Assembly: GCF_900114825.1 (NCBI RefSeq)
Contig: NZ_FOUI01000001.1
Span: forward strand, 186,001 to 250,000
DNA from: Halopseudomonas yangmingensis
GTDB taxonomy: Bacteria > Pseudomonadota > Gammaproteobacteria > Pseudomonadales > Pseudomonadaceae
Length of the DNA: 64,000 nt
Reading direction: 5' to 3'
Position 1 is the first letter of the stretch. Each line of letters starts with the position of its first letter. Position numbers and translations under genes: made by a program. Of the stretch, positions 52,367-61,744 are shown one piece after another. Under the pieces are notes generated by a model. The model had not been told where the DNA came from, searched no databases, and saw only the letters and a list, made by a program, of their open reading frames with translations.

Positions 52367-53281
52367 ATGCCCCACCAACAGCTTGCCGATCTCACCCAGC
52401 CACAGCGTGACCGTCTCGCGTTCGTGGAATTGCGTCTGCGCTTCATTGGGGAGATGCGCCGCCAGGACTTGGTCGCGCGTTTTGGTATCCAGTCCGCTGC
52501 CGCGTCCAGGGACCTGGCGCTGTACAAGGACTTGGCTCCGGGCAATATCGACTACGACGGCAAAGGCAAGTTCTACGTCCTGGGTTCGAGCTTCCAGCAG
52601 ATCTTCGATTTCCCACCCGAGCGAGTGTTGTCGTGGCTGACCCAGGGGTTTGGCGACGGTGAACCGATGCACATCAAGGCGTGGGTGGCCAGCGAGAGCC
52701 CGTCCCGGCTCACTCACCCTGACCTAACAATCTTGGCGAGCGTCACTCGGGCCATTCATTACGAGTGCCCGCTCGGCATCGAGTACCACTCCATCTCCAG
52801 CGGTCGCACCGCGCGGGAGATCGTCCCGTTCGCGCTGATCGACAACGGCCTGCGCTGGCACGTCCGCGCCTTCGACCGCAAATCGCAGGAGTTCCGCGAT
52901 TTCGTCCTCACCCGGATCAAGCGCCCTGTGGTGCGCAAGGGGCAGCCCGTAGAGTCCCACGAGATGAGCGGTCAAGACATCCAGTGGACCCGGATTGTCG
53001 AGCTGGAGCTGGTTCCTCATCCCGACCAGCCACGGCCAGAAATCACCGAAATGGACTACGGCATGCAGGGTGGTGCACTGCACATGAAGCTGCGCGCCGC
53101 CACGGCGGGCTACATCCTGCGCAAATGGAGTGTGGACTGCTCCCCCGACCATCGCCTGCGCGGCCCGGAGTACCGGCTTTGGTTGAAGGACCATCTGGCG
53201 ATCTACGGCGTGCGCAATGCGGTGCTGGCGCCGGGTTACCGCTCCCCTGATCAACAACGGCTCGAAGCCGAGATGGACTGA
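52367..53281 (+). CDS. WYL-domain transcriptional regulator (BrxR-like)
   Basis: 304-residue regulator. An N-terminal winged-helix domain (about 10-80, FVELRLRFIGEMRRQDLVARFG) is followed by a WYL domain (about 125-200, IHYECPLGIEYHSISSGRTAREIVPFALIDNGLRWHVRAFD, in pieces) and a C-terminal WCX-like extension. BrxR/CapW regulators of this build head many BREX and other defence operons and bind nucleotide signals through the WYL domain. The next gene is brxF, 10 bp downstream, which supports that role. Confidence 0.85.
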   Translation: MPHQQLADLTQPQRDRLAFVELRLRFIGEMRRQDLVARFGIQSAAASRDLALYKDLAPGNIDYDGKGKFYVLGSSFQQIFDFPPERVLSWLTQGFGDGEPMHIKAWVASESPSRLTHPDLTILASVTRAIHYECPLGIEYHSISSGRTAREIVPFALIDNGLRWHVRAFDRKSQEFRDFVLTRIKRPVVRKGQPVESHEMSGQDIQWTRIVELELVPHPDQPRPEITEMDYGMQGGALHMKLRAATAGYILRKWSVDCSPDHRLRGPEYRLWLKDHLAIYGVRNAVLAPGYRSPDQQRLEAEMD

Positions 53282-53291
53282 TGGGATAAGC

Positions 53292-53756
53292 ATGCTCGCA
53301 AAACTCGAACGACTCATCAGCGAAATTGGCGACCTCAACAGCAAGTTGATCCTGCTGGTCGGCTCCAGCCGCAGTGGCAAAACCCAACTGCTGCGCCAGC
53401 TCGGCAACAAGCTCAACATCGAGCCACTCAACGTCGGCCTGGAACTGGGGCGCCGATTGGCCGCCACGCCGAACAACAAGCGCGGCTTCTCGGCAGGCGA
53501 ACTGCTGCGTGAGATTGCGCTGCTTGAAACATTCGGGGAACGAGGCGAAGCCCCGCTGCTGCTCGACAATCTTGAGTTGCTGTTCGAGCCCAGCCTACAG
53601 ATCAACCCGCTTGACCTCGTCAGGCGGCTGGCTCACTCCAGGCGCGTCGTGGCCGTTTGGCCTGGCGAGTTGCGCGGTGATCGGCTGATTTATGCCGACA
53701 TGAGCCATCCGGGTATAGGAAGTTCAACCGCCCTTTTTGGCGAGTCTGGCAGGTAG
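53292..53756 (+). pseudogene. brxF: BREX type 3 protein BrxF, 3' end replaced by inserted DNA
   Basis: P-loop NTPase of BREX-3 systems. Walker A LILLVGSSRSGKTQLLRQLG (about 19-38), Walker B-like APLLLDNLELLF (about 93-104) and the C-terminal VVAVWPGELRGDRLIYADMSHPG. At 53,711 the 228-bp repeat/insertion begins, so the last 15 codons are foreign and a short native tail is lost. Normally brxC, pglXI, brxHII, pglZ and brxA would follow; none is present. The defence system is therefore a remnant. Confidence 0.82.
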
Positions 53757-53938
53757 GAAGCGGCCGCGCAAGCGCCGCTTTGGGCACAGATCGGGCACAG
53801 ATCGGGGGTTCATGCGTGGGTTTTCGACATCGCGGGGCCACGCAGCGGCTCAGTGCGTAGCCATTTCTCACCGAATCCCGGCACAGGGCCGAGCGCAGCC
53901 CTGCGGGGGCGTGGCCGCATCGGATCGGACTCTGGCTT
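53711..53938. repeat. 228-bp direct repeat, copy 1
   Basis: Begins GGGTATAGGAAGTTCAACCG and is repeated with one mismatch at 57,344-57,571, same orientation, offset 3,633 bp. It cuts brxF. It contains a 12-bp tandem (GGGCACAGATCG twice) near 53,782. It may be an end of an unidentified IS; no coding sequence is certain within it. Confidence 0.85.
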
Positions 53939-54073
53939 GGCTGCCGGCTGTGTGGCCGGCACCTCGTCACGCGGCCGGCGGCGGCGCGCGCGCTGCGGGC
54001 CGGTAGTGCGCTTGCTCCAGCGCGCCGTGCTTCTCGAAGTGGGGCGGGCCATCCATAAAGGGGGACTCCGCGC

Positions 54074-54505
54074 CAAGGTTTCGGCCGCTCGCGAGGTGGC
54101 TTCACGACCAAGATCCATCTGCGGGTCAATGCGGCAGGCCTGCCCATGAGAACCGAGATCACGGCCGGGCAGACATCGGACTACCTCGGCTTCGATCTGG
54201 TCATGGCTGACAACCTGCCCGAGCCAAGCGTTCTGCTCGCAGACCGCGTCTACGACTCCGACAACATCCGCAAGACCATGGAGGTGCGCGACGTGGTGCC
54301 GGTCATCCCCATGCGCAAAACCCGGAAGCTACGGGTCGCCGTTGACCGCAGGCTCTACCGCCTGCGCAATCTCGTTGAGCGGTGCTTCAACAAGCTCAAG
54401 AATGCCCGTCGCGTCGCCACCCGCTACGACAAGACCGCCGAAAGCTTCCTGGGCTTCATCGACATCACGTCGATCCGCCTCTGGCTCCGCCATTTGTCAA
54501 CATGA
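54074..54505 (+). pseudogene. IS5-family transposase, C-terminal fragment
   Basis: The frame reads QGFGRSRGGFTTKIHLRVN, then ITAGQTSDYLGFDLVM, VLLADRVYDSDNIRK, LRNLVERCFNKLKNARRVATRYDK and ends FIDITSIRLWLRHLS. This is the C-terminal two-thirds of the DDE domain of IS5/IS427-group transposases, with the last two catalytic acidic positions. The N-terminal half is missing: DNA upstream is the 228-bp repeat and unrelated sequence. The stop and presumed IS end lie beside a cut methylase gene. Confidence 0.8.
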
Positions 54506-54511
54506 CCTAGG

Positions 54512-55022
54512 TCTGCGATCAGAACACGTTCTTCACTCTGGTTTATGTCTTCACGAGAGCGCCATTCGCGGATCTGGCTGCGGATTGCACCGATCTTCTG
54601 GGCATTGCCTTCCGTGAAATACATGCGGGACACAGAACAATGTTGTGGCTGTATTCACGCCAGATGAAGCCGCGCTGTGGCTTGAGCGAGTTCAGCACAT
54701 CGACGGCACTGGCATACCCCCCGAGCCCGGAAAACAGAACGTCGGCTTTGGAGACCAGCCTCGCGAATGACATGATGGCCGACGAACTCAGATGATCGTT
54801 TACATGTACTTTCCAACCGGCTCTGGAAGCAGCTTCCGCAACCGCACCAGTCCCCGAAAATGCATCAATGAACATCCCGCTATCCGGCGACCCGATCCGG
54901 TCGATGATGGTGTCGACGACACGGGCCTTTGATCCGATATAACGGAATGACATGTACGGACGTTCTCCCTGCTCTTGTTTTTCTATATTCTGGTTGGCAT
55001 CACTACGAGGAGTTTGTGTCAT
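54512..55022 (-). pseudogene. D12-class DNA adenine methylase remnant, frameshifted and truncated
   Basis: The first part has MSFRYIGSKARVVDTIIDRI, then the SAM-binding AFSGTGAVAEAASRAGWKVHVND and KPQRGFIWREYS. At about 54,640 the frame shifts; the other frame continues SVSRMYFTEGNAQKIGAIRSQI up to the IS5-type end near 54,512, where the gene is cut. The catalytic DPPY region is missing. Such methylases belong to restriction-modification or phage genes. The native start may be the Met at 54,953 (MSFRYIG) instead of 55,022. Confidence 0.75.
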
Positions 55023-55895
55023 GGTTTCGGGGGCGTCGCTCCACGCTGCTGCCGAATTTGCGCCAATCGACGTTAATGAGTGTCTAAGATGAACGAAGAC
55101 TCTGTTGCTGCGTTGCTCCGTATGAATTCAAGATCGGGTCACGGTCAACATGGCACAACGACACCCTCATGAGCAACATCTTGTAGAGGGCAGTGCCGAT
55201 TGGGCTGCTCGTTGTGGCGTGGGTGGTTGAAGGGGACAACGCTGCAGGCCGACGCACAGTCCATGGGCGAATGACGAGTGCCTTGTTCGCAGGCTGCCGT
55301 CATCACAGTGAGGCGACGCAGAGCAGCGATGAGCCGTAAGCGATGGGGTGGACGCCGTCGAAGGTCTGAAGGCGGTACGGTCCGCATCGCGGAAGTTGAT
55401 GCGTGAGACGACCGTGCCGGCTGGCTGTAGCAAAAGTTCGAGTTCTGTTCCATTTCAGCGAACGCCACTGGTGTCGATGTGCCCAGCTGCGACGTAGAAA
55501 AAGTCTCGCAAATCCAGATATTTGCAACAAATTCACCAAATCCGCGCAGTCATGAGGTCCGGAGAATATCGGCCATGAGAGACCTCTACCGGACCTCCTG
55601 GCACCGACGCCGCTGAACAGCCCCATACGCATAACCCTCGAAAACAACGGAAAAATCTGGCCACAGCCGGATCGGGAGAACGCTTTCGCGGGGGAAAGTG
55701 GCGGAGGGGACGGGCCTGAAAGACAACCTTCTCCGCAAAAAACAGAACGGCATACTGCTTCGCTTGGGGTCAATCAAAGACCAACAGCTCGGCTATCTCA
55801 GAGCCTCAGAGCCGACATCTTCGCCGCGAAGTTGTTTTTGGACCATCCCATTCCTGATGTGTAGCGATTTACGCGTTTGCGCCGCGGCATGAGGC
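55023..55895. other. Gene-free mosaic between methylase remnant and DUF4010 gene
   Basis: About 870 bp. Reading frames of 60-156 codons exist on the minus strand (55,145-55,777), but they overlap each other in different frames, are rich in Arg/Ser/His and resemble no protein I know. I regard it as decayed mobile DNA. Confidence 0.5.
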
Positions 55896-57167
55896 TCAGG
55901 GCGCGACCATTATGCTGATGGCTGCTGCAAACCACCACCCCGCCCAGACAGCAGCGGCCGTCAGCATCAGGCCGCCGGCAACAGACCAGCCGAACGCCGC
56001 CGCTCCTCCCCGCAAGGCCAGGACGATCCGTACCCCGGCATTCACGCTGATCGCTGCTGCCAGCGGCACGACCGCCTCGGATGCGGGCAGCTGTCCGGCC
56101 ACAACCAGCGAGGCCAACGCAACCGCAGCGGATCCCGTGCTCACCAGCCCAGCGAGTGCCGCCGACACCAAGATGGCCTCGCTTCCGAAATACTCGTTCA
56201 GGACAGCGGAGACGACAATGACTGTTGCCACCATAGCCGCAAAGCTCACGGCGCCCCGGACGCTGAATATCCGACTGGGAAGTTCGAGCCCATCGGGCTC
56301 TGCTCCGCCGCCGCGCGATCCGATGCGTGCAAGCACGGTCCCGTAGAGCAATGCCACTAGCGAAGGGATGATCAGGATCGGGGCTGCAAGTGTGAACATC
56401 GAAGGGCTGAGAAACAGCAGTACGATACCGGTCTGCGCGAGCGACGAAACTGAGGAGAACGTAACACCCGCAGCGGCGGGATAGGCCTCGAGCGGCCGAT
56501 CCTGCACCTTCTTCAACATAGCCACCACGGTGGCGGTGCTCGACACGAACCCGGAGAGGAAACCGCTTAATGGCAGACCCAGCCGTGAACCGAAGACCCG
56601 TGTGCAGATGTGGCCGACAGCGCCGATCGCCATGACAAGAATGACGATCACGAACAGTTTCTGTGGATTGATCGCCCCGCCCGGACCCAATGCTTCGTTG
56701 GGCAGGATCGGCAGGATCAGGAGCGCCGAGACGCCGAGGATGAGACCGTCGCGGATCTCGAAATCGTTTAGCACCGAGCGGCTGAAGTCGCGCAGCACCG
56801 TGCGCGCAGCCAAGAGCGCCGCAACCAGGACGCCCGATGCCGCCGCAAGGAACGTGTGCTCGATTGACAGCGCACCCAGCACGACCACGATCAACAGGGC
56901 AAGGCTGGTGGTCAGGCCCGCTTGGCGATCCGGTTGGGACAGGTGCGTCGCCATGCGAAGGCCGCCGATGACGGCGACGGCGACGGCGAGCATTGGCCAT
57001 CCACCGGCAATCTGACTCAGCGCACCGGTCAGTGAGGCGAGCGCAAAGGTGCGCACGCCTGCCGGGACAAGCCCCCCGGTCACGCCTGCATTCCGCTCGC
57101 GCTCGATCCCGATCAGAAGTCCGATGCCCAAGGCCTCGAGCAGCAATAATGCCTCTGATGTCTCCAA
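55896..57167 (-). CDS. MgtC/SapB-related DUF4010 membrane protein
   Basis: 423-residue integral membrane protein. An MgtC/SapB-like N-terminal domain has GIGLLIGIERERNAG (about 13-27) and AGVRTFALASLTGAL, then a DUF4010 domain (about 185-400) with LGLPLSGFLSGFVSSTATVVAML and helices to the C-terminus. About a dozen helices are expected. A TTG start at 57,167 is preferred because GGGGGAG lies 5 bp upstream; a GTG at 57,206 would add 13 residues. Its role is unknown; relatives are linked to metal or stress tolerance. It is flanked by the two copies of the 228-bp repeat. Confidence 0.78.
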   Translation of the reverse strand: METSEALLLLEALGIGLLIGIERERNAGVTGGLVPAGVRTFALASLTGALSQIAGGWPMLAVAVAVIGGLRMATHLSQPDRQAGLTTSLALLIVVVLGALSIEHTFLAAASGVLVAALLAARTVLRDFSRSVLNDFEIRDGLILGVSALLILPILPNEALGPGGAINPQKLFVIVILVMAIGAVGHICTRVFGSRLGLPLSGFLSGFVSSTATVVAMLKKVQDRPLEAYPAAAGVTFSSVSSLAQTGIVLLFLSPSMFTLAAPILIIPSLVALLYGTVLARIGSRGGGAEPDGLELPSRIFSVRGAVSFAAMVATVIVVSAVLNEYFGSEAILVSAALAGLVSTGSAAVALASLVVAGQLPASEAVVPLAAAISVNAGVRIVLALRGGAAAFGWSVAGGLMLTAAAVWAGWWFAAAISIMVAP

Positions 57168-57343
57168 GTTTACTCCCCCATCCGTTGCCGTGTGCGACAA
57201 AACCACTATTCGTACGCTAAACGGTTTGGGCTGCCGCCGCGGCTATGAAGCCCACCTACAACCTTGCGCAGTGCCGGTTGGCAATCGGCTTCCCGCAATC
57301 AAACAGGAATATCTAGGCCGTGTGGACGAAATCACGCGAGTTG

Positions 57344-57571
57344 GGGTATAGGAAGTTCAACCGCCCTTTTTGGCGAGTCTGGCAGGTAGGAAGCGGCCGC
57401 GCAAGCGCCGCTTTGGGCACAGATCGGGCACAGATCGGGGGTTCATGCGTGGGTTTTCGACATCGCGGGGCCACGCAGCGGCTCAGTGCGTAGCCATTTC
57501 TCACCGAATCCCGGCACAGGGCCGAGCGCAGCCCTGCGGGGTCGTGGCCGCATCGGATCGGACTCTGGCTT
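57344..57571. repeat. 228-bp direct repeat, copy 2
   Basis: Same sequence and orientation as 53,711-53,938 with one base difference (GCGGGGTCG here, GCGGGGGCG there). After 57,571 the copies diverge, as do the left flanks before 57,344 (shared start GGGTATAGG). Confidence 0.85.
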
Positions 57572-57809
57572 TGCCTGCGGGGCTTGGGATTGGCTGCGGA
57601 AATCCGCTGGCGTCATATCCGATCAGGATACTGATATAGCGAGATAGCATCACAGAGAAGTCGCCTATGGTGACTGCCAAGCGCAGATTCGACGCTAAAC
57701 ACTGCCTGCCAATACTTGGAAATCGCGAGTTGGCGGGTGGTCATGCAACGATCGACCTATTGGTTCCCTGCTTGGACCTTGACCGGACGGGCTGCCGTCC
57801 GGCCTCAGC
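57572..57809. other. Spacer between repeat copy 2 and the integrase gene
   Basis: About 240 bp with short frames only; no recognisable protein, repeat or clear terminator after the integrase stop. Confidence 0.45.
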
Positions 57810-59738
57810 TCAACGGGCGACCAGATCTTCGGGCGTATCAACCAACATTGCCGTTTTTACCAGGCGCTCTACAGTCTGCCTGGCCAGCACCGGAGATACT
57901 TCCGATTGCTCTGCAAGCTCATCGGTTTCTATGGCATGTGCGGCGACCAGTCGAGCTGCAAGATGCAGGTTGGTCGGATCGACTGCCTCGATGACTGGAC
58001 ACTTGCCCAGGGCATCGTATGGCCGCAGCAGTGCGTGATAGATGTGCCAGGTGTCGATGCCGCGCGGCACCAGCTTCAGGACAGCCTGAATCAGCTTGCG
58101 TTTGATGGGGTCGAGTTGCCAGTCCGGGACGCGCTGTCCACGGTGACCCAGATGGATCGACAGGAGATTGCCAGCCTGAATCTCGTAAGTGATCCAGCGG
58201 CGGGACTTGCCAACCAGCTTGGCGTAGTCGGCCACCGACAGGTTGTGGGATGCCTCGAACATCTCCAGCAATTGCAAGCGCTCGCGCTGCACCTCTGACA
58301 GCGTGGGTCGCGCGTACTCGGGCAGATGCACCGCCGAAAGTCGATAGACGGAAGCTGGAACCGCTGGCGCATCCGGTGCAGGCGCAACGATCAACTGAGG
58401 GGCGTTTGGATTCATGGCGGGCGGCTGCGCTGCCGCCTGTCCGGCAATCGTGGGCAGACCCTGCAGCGTGATGGTCAGGTGCGTGCTGGCAACTTCGACC
58501 TGATTCTGCTCGAACAAGTCCAGGCGGTCGGCCCAGTCTTGCATCATGACGCGGCGCTGCTCGACGTACTCGGCGTGGTTGTAGGTCGCGCTGATCCGAT
58601 CCGGATCGGCATGCGAGAGTTGGGCGTCTACCCACTTGGGCGGATAGCCCAATTCATTGAGCGCGGTCGATATGGTGGCGCGAACGCCGTGCCCAGTGAG
58701 CTGATCTTCATAGCCCATGCGCTTGAGCGCGCCATTGAGCGTGTTCTCGCTGAGAGGTTTTTTCAGGCACCAATCACCGGGAATGAGATAGACCTGCGCT
58801 GGCTTCAGATTTCCCAGCAGATGACGAACGACTTCTTGTGCCTGCAACGACAGTGGCACGATGTACGGCGGGATGTCGGCGAAACGCTGGCGCTTCTTCT
58901 TGGTGAGCTGCTTGCGTTGCTTGAGCCTGACAACCGGGATGATCCACAGACCGCGCTCCAGATCGAACTGATCGGGCGTGGCGTAGCGCAATTCACCGGT
59001 GCGCACGCCCGTGAGCAGCAGCAGACGTAGACCCAGTTGCGTATTCAGGCGGCCGCTGTACTTGCGCAACGTCTGCAGCATTGCCGGCAGTTCGGGCATG
59101 CGCAAAAAGGGGTTGTTCTCCACCGGCGGCAGCGGCATCGCCACCACATCCAAATCCTTGGCCGGGTTGTCGCCCATGTTGGGCACCACCACCGAGGCGT
59201 AGGTGAATAGCTGGCTGAACCAGGTGCGCAGCTTCTCGGCGACCGACAGCGAGCCACGTTTTTCCACTCTGTCGATGATGTCCAGCAGGTGGGCGCGAGT
59301 GACGTCGTAGACGGTCAGGTGGCGCAATACGGGAAACACATCCTTGGCGAAGACGCGCCCGATCTGTTTGGGCGTGCTCTGGCGGCCCTCATTTTCCAGA
59401 GAGAGGCTGCGGTGGGCCAGCCATTTGTCGTAGATGGCCTGGAAGGTGTGCTCGCCCGCCAGGACAATCACGTGGCGTTTGCGCTTGCGTTCCGAATGCG
59501 GGTTGATGTCCTTGGCCAGCATGGCCCGGGCCTCGTCGCGCAGATGACGGGCATCTTTCAGGGAAAGCGCGGGATAGCCGCCGAAGGACATGCGCTCGCG
59601 CTTGCCGCCCCAAGTGAAGCGGAAGTGCCAGGCCTTGAAGCCGGTGGCTGAGATATGGAAGTAGAGACCGTCGAAATCGACAAGCGAATACGCCTTGCCG
59701 GTCACCTTGGCCTGTCGAACCTGGAGGTCTGAAAGCAT
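57810..59738 (-). CDS. Tyrosine integrase of the IntB13/P4 type
   Basis: 642-residue site-specific recombinase of ICEclc/PAGI-2-type islands. The start at 59,738 (MLSDLQVRQAKVTGKAYSL) gives the DUF4102/arm-binding domain with GLYFHISATGFKAWHFRF, then the catalytic domain with LLTGVRTGELRYAT (Arg of the triad, about 300), HGVRATISTALNELG (His-x-x-Arg, about 398-401), HADPDRISATYNHAEYVEQRR (Tyr, about 434), and an extra ~190-residue C-terminal domain typical of IntB13 relatives. It lies 242 bp from the tRNA-Gly repeat, so it is placed to catalyse excision. No frameshift seen; it may still be active. Confidence 0.92.
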   Translation of the reverse strand: MLSDLQVRQAKVTGKAYSLVDFDGLYFHISATGFKAWHFRFTWGGKRERMSFGGYPALSLKDARHLRDEARAMLAKDINPHSERKRKRHVIVLAGEHTFQAIYDKWLAHRSLSLENEGRQSTPKQIGRVFAKDVFPVLRHLTVYDVTRAHLLDIIDRVEKRGSLSVAEKLRTWFSQLFTYASVVVPNMGDNPAKDLDVVAMPLPPVENNPFLRMPELPAMLQTLRKYSGRLNTQLGLRLLLLTGVRTGELRYATPDQFDLERGLWIIPVVRLKQRKQLTKKKRQRFADIPPYIVPLSLQAQEVVRHLLGNLKPAQVYLIPGDWCLKKPLSENTLNGALKRMGYEDQLTGHGVRATISTALNELGYPPKWVDAQLSHADPDRISATYNHAEYVEQRRVMMQDWADRLDLFEQNQVEVASTHLTITLQGLPTIAGQAAAQPPAMNPNAPQLIVAPAPDAPAVPASVYRLSAVHLPEYARPTLSEVQRERLQLLEMFEASHNLSVADYAKLVGKSRRWITYEIQAGNLLSIHLGHRGQRVPDWQLDPIKRKLIQAVLKLVPRGIDTWHIYHALLRPYDALGKCPVIEAVDPTNLHLAARLVAAHAIETDELAEQSEVSPVLARQTVERLVKTAMLVDTPEDLVAR

Positions 59739-59979
59739 GAGCCCAACTCCTGCGAAACGAGTTGGATGCCATGTTCCCGACGGAACCCCGGCTCCTCCAG
59801 CAACAATACGGTTTTGGGAACCTCCGCATTGCCAATGTACCACTCAACGTACCAGTTGGAACCGGCTGTGAGTGGATTTCGCTGGATGTCAGTGGATCGA
59901 GATTGGGTGAAAATCCTCAATCCTGACAATGACTTACGACGTTCCCTGGCGTTCGGCGGAAGACCCTGGAAAGTCATCG
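59739..59979. other. Integrase promoter and island right edge
   Basis: About 240 bp between the integrase start and the tRNA. It must contain the integrase promoter and possibly arm-type integrase sites, but I cannot point to a definite motif. Confidence 0.45.
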
Positions 59980-59997
59980 TGGAGCGGGTGAAGGGAA
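59980..59997. repeat. Right attachment site inside tRNA-Gly
   Basis: The same 18 bp as at 13,934-13,951, here forming the 3' end (including CCA) of the intact tRNA-Gly gene. Confidence 0.9.
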
Positions 59998-60053
59998 TCG
60001 AACCCTCGTCATTTGGTTGGGAACCAAAAGCTCTACCATTGAGCTACACCCGC
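59980..60053 (-). tRNA. tRNA-Gly (CCC)
   Basis: 74 nt on the minus strand with encoded CCA. Acceptor stem GCGGGTG/CACCCGC, D arm GCTC...GAGC, anticodon stem-loop TTTGG-TTCCCAA-CCAAA giving anticodon CCC, T arm with TTCGATT loop, discriminator T. All arms pair. The island uses its 3' end as attachment site and leaves the tRNA intact. Confidence 0.95.
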
Positions 60054-60114
60054 GTGGCGCCTTTTTAGCAGATTCGCTGTTGACTGGGAAGTGGGCTTTT
60101 TCTCTGCAGGACGG

Positions 60115-61545
60115 TCAGCGCCGGGCAGGTATGGCCAGTGTTTCACCAACACGCAACAACTCGCCGGGAATATGGTTTGCCTCACGCAGTGCATCCAGCG
60201 TGACCCCGTAGAGACGGGCGATGGCGTTCAGTGTGTCGCCGGGTTGAATTCGGTGGAATTGTTGCGTTGCAGCCGGGCTTTGTGGCGCTGGAAGCATCAG
60301 GCGCTGGCCGGGACTAAGGATGGCGCCACGCGGCAAGGTGTTGATCTCGCCCAGTTCTCCAAGGTCGACATGGTGGCGCGCGGCAATGCCCCAGAGCGTT
60401 TCGCCCGGCTGCACAATGTGTTCGCGCAGCGCGTTGCCATGGCGCGCCGGGACGGGTGTGTTGACCCGCTGTGACCGGGTTGCAGAGGCTTTCGCCAGCA
60501 GGCCCGCGCGAGCGGATTCAATGGGGTCGCGTGTGTTGATTCTCCTGGGATCATGTCGTGCCAGGTCGGCTAATGCTGTGCGGGGAATGGCAAGCCGGGT
60601 TCCGGGAACCGTCGGCAGTTCGGTCGTGCGGGTTGCTGGATTGAGGTTTCGCAAGTCGTCGAGCGATACATTGGTCAGACCAGCAACCCGGTGCAGATCA
60701 AGGCTGGCATCGACAGGGATGCCGACCACCGCGTTTTCAGGCCGGTACGCCGGTGGCTGAATGCGGCGGCTCTCGAGGATCTGGCGCAGGGCGAGAATTT
60801 TCGGTACATAGCCCATCGCATCAGAGGAAAGTTGCAGCGACCAGTAATCGGTTTTTCTGCCAGCCAGCTGGTTGGCTTCCATCGCGCGCGCCACGTTGCC
60901 CTGTCCGTAGTTGAAGGCTGCAAGCACCAGCTGCCAATCGCCAAAGCGGTTGTACAGACTTTCCAGGTAATCCAGGGCTGCATCGGTGGAGGCAAAGACA
61001 TCGCGCCGTCCATCGAAATCTGTGGTTTGGCGCAACCCATAATGCGCACCTGTTGCTGGCATGAACTGCCATATCCCGGCAGCGCCGCTCGGGCTGGTGG
61101 CGCGCGCCGAAAAGCCTGATTCGATCAATGGAACCAGAAAAAGCTCGCCGGGCAGGTTGCGGCGCTTGAGCTCACTCAGCAGATATTCAGCCCAGGGTTC
61201 GGAGCGCTCTAGAGAAACGGTGACGATGTTGCTGTTGAGCAGGTAAAAGTCGACGTAGCGTTGCACTCTGGCGCGGCCTGCCGCCTCTGTTGGTAGCGGT
61301 ATCGCAAATTGTCTGGACAGCTCTGTCCAGACGTCCTTTCCGGCCGTATGCCGGGTATCGTAGCCGGGCAAGTCGTTGCTGACCGGTGCTGTGCTGCAGC
61401 CGCCCAGCCCCAGACTGGCGGCCCCGAGCAGCAACAGCAGGCCGGCTATGCCGCGAAGACGTTTGAAGTAACTGCAAACCGCTGAAAGATGGCGGTCTGC
61501 AGGCAGCAGGGCGCGATCTTGCCCGGCATCGGGAAAGCATTTCAT
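60115..61545 (-). CDS. mltD: Membrane-bound lytic murein transglycosylase D-like lipoprotein
   Basis: Outer-membrane-anchored enzyme that cleaves peptidoglycan. Start at 61,545 gives a hydrophobic signal with lipobox LGGCS (about residue 50). The SLT catalytic domain has the Glu in LVPLIESGFSARATSPSGAAGIWQFMPATG and later AFNYGQGNVARAM. Two LysM repeats (REHIVQPGETLWGIAARH and HRIQPGDTLNAIARLYG) close the protein. The signal segment is longer than usual, so a later start is possible. First chromosomal gene after the tRNA. Confidence 0.85.
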   Translation of the reverse strand: MKCFPDAGQDRALLPADRHLSAVCSYFKRLRGIAGLLLLLGAASLGLGGCSTAPVSNDLPGYDTRHTAGKDVWTELSRQFAIPLPTEAAGRARVQRYVDFYLLNSNIVTVSLERSEPWAEYLLSELKRRNLPGELFLVPLIESGFSARATSPSGAAGIWQFMPATGAHYGLRQTTDFDGRRDVFASTDAALDYLESLYNRFGDWQLVLAAFNYGQGNVARAMEANQLAGRKTDYWSLQLSSDAMGYVPKILALRQILESRRIQPPAYRPENAVVGIPVDASLDLHRVAGLTNVSLDDLRNLNPATRTTELPTVPGTRLAIPRTALADLARHDPRRINTRDPIESARAGLLAKASATRSQRVNTPVPARHGNALREHIVQPGETLWGIAARHHVDLGELGEINTLPRGAILSPGQRLMLPAPQSPAATQQFHRIQPGDTLNAIARLYGVTLDALREANHIPGELLRVGETLAIPARR

Positions 61546-61744
61546 TTGTGGAAGCTGGCTCAAAAAAGGTGTTGCGACGATAACTGTTTCGCAACGGCTA
61601 GCCAATAGATTCAACGCATGGCGCAAAGCTGCCGGCGGTTTGGGCAGTCGATTGCAATAGGGTCCTCTGTAATGTGGAATATTTCTTGCAAAGTAGGTGT
61701 GCAACACTAACCAGCGTCAATAATCTGTTCGGGAATTCAGTGGC

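Larger units (their letters stand above)
13934..59997. mobile_element. Genomic island, decayed ICEclc/PAGI-2-type element in tRNA-Gly(CCC)
   Basis: An exact 18-bp repeat of the tRNA-Gly 3' end (TGGAGCGGGTGAAGGGAA) occurs at 13,934-13,951 and again inside the intact tRNA at 59,980-59,997. A large tyrosine integrase lies next to the tRNA, and the interior holds ICE-type genes plus varied cargo. Insertion into the 3' 18 bp of tRNA-Gly is the established habit of ICEclc and PAGI-2 relatives. Several transfer genes are truncated, frameshifted or missing, so self-transfer is unlikely. The length between repeats is about 46 kb, smaller than intact relatives of roughly 100 kb. Confidence 0.9.

Noticed and set aside
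55145..55777. Several minus-strand frames of 60-156 codons
   Set aside because: They overlap one another in different frames with Arg/Ser/His-rich sequence and no recognisable homology; treated as decayed DNA.
52367..57206. A complete BREX or restriction-modification system
   Set aside because: Only the WYL and BrxF genes and a broken adenine methylase are present; the core BREX genes are absent.
57667..58038. Plus-strand frame of 123 codons beside the integrase stop
   Set aside because: Its first part has no similarity to known proteins and the rest is antisense to the integrase C-terminus.
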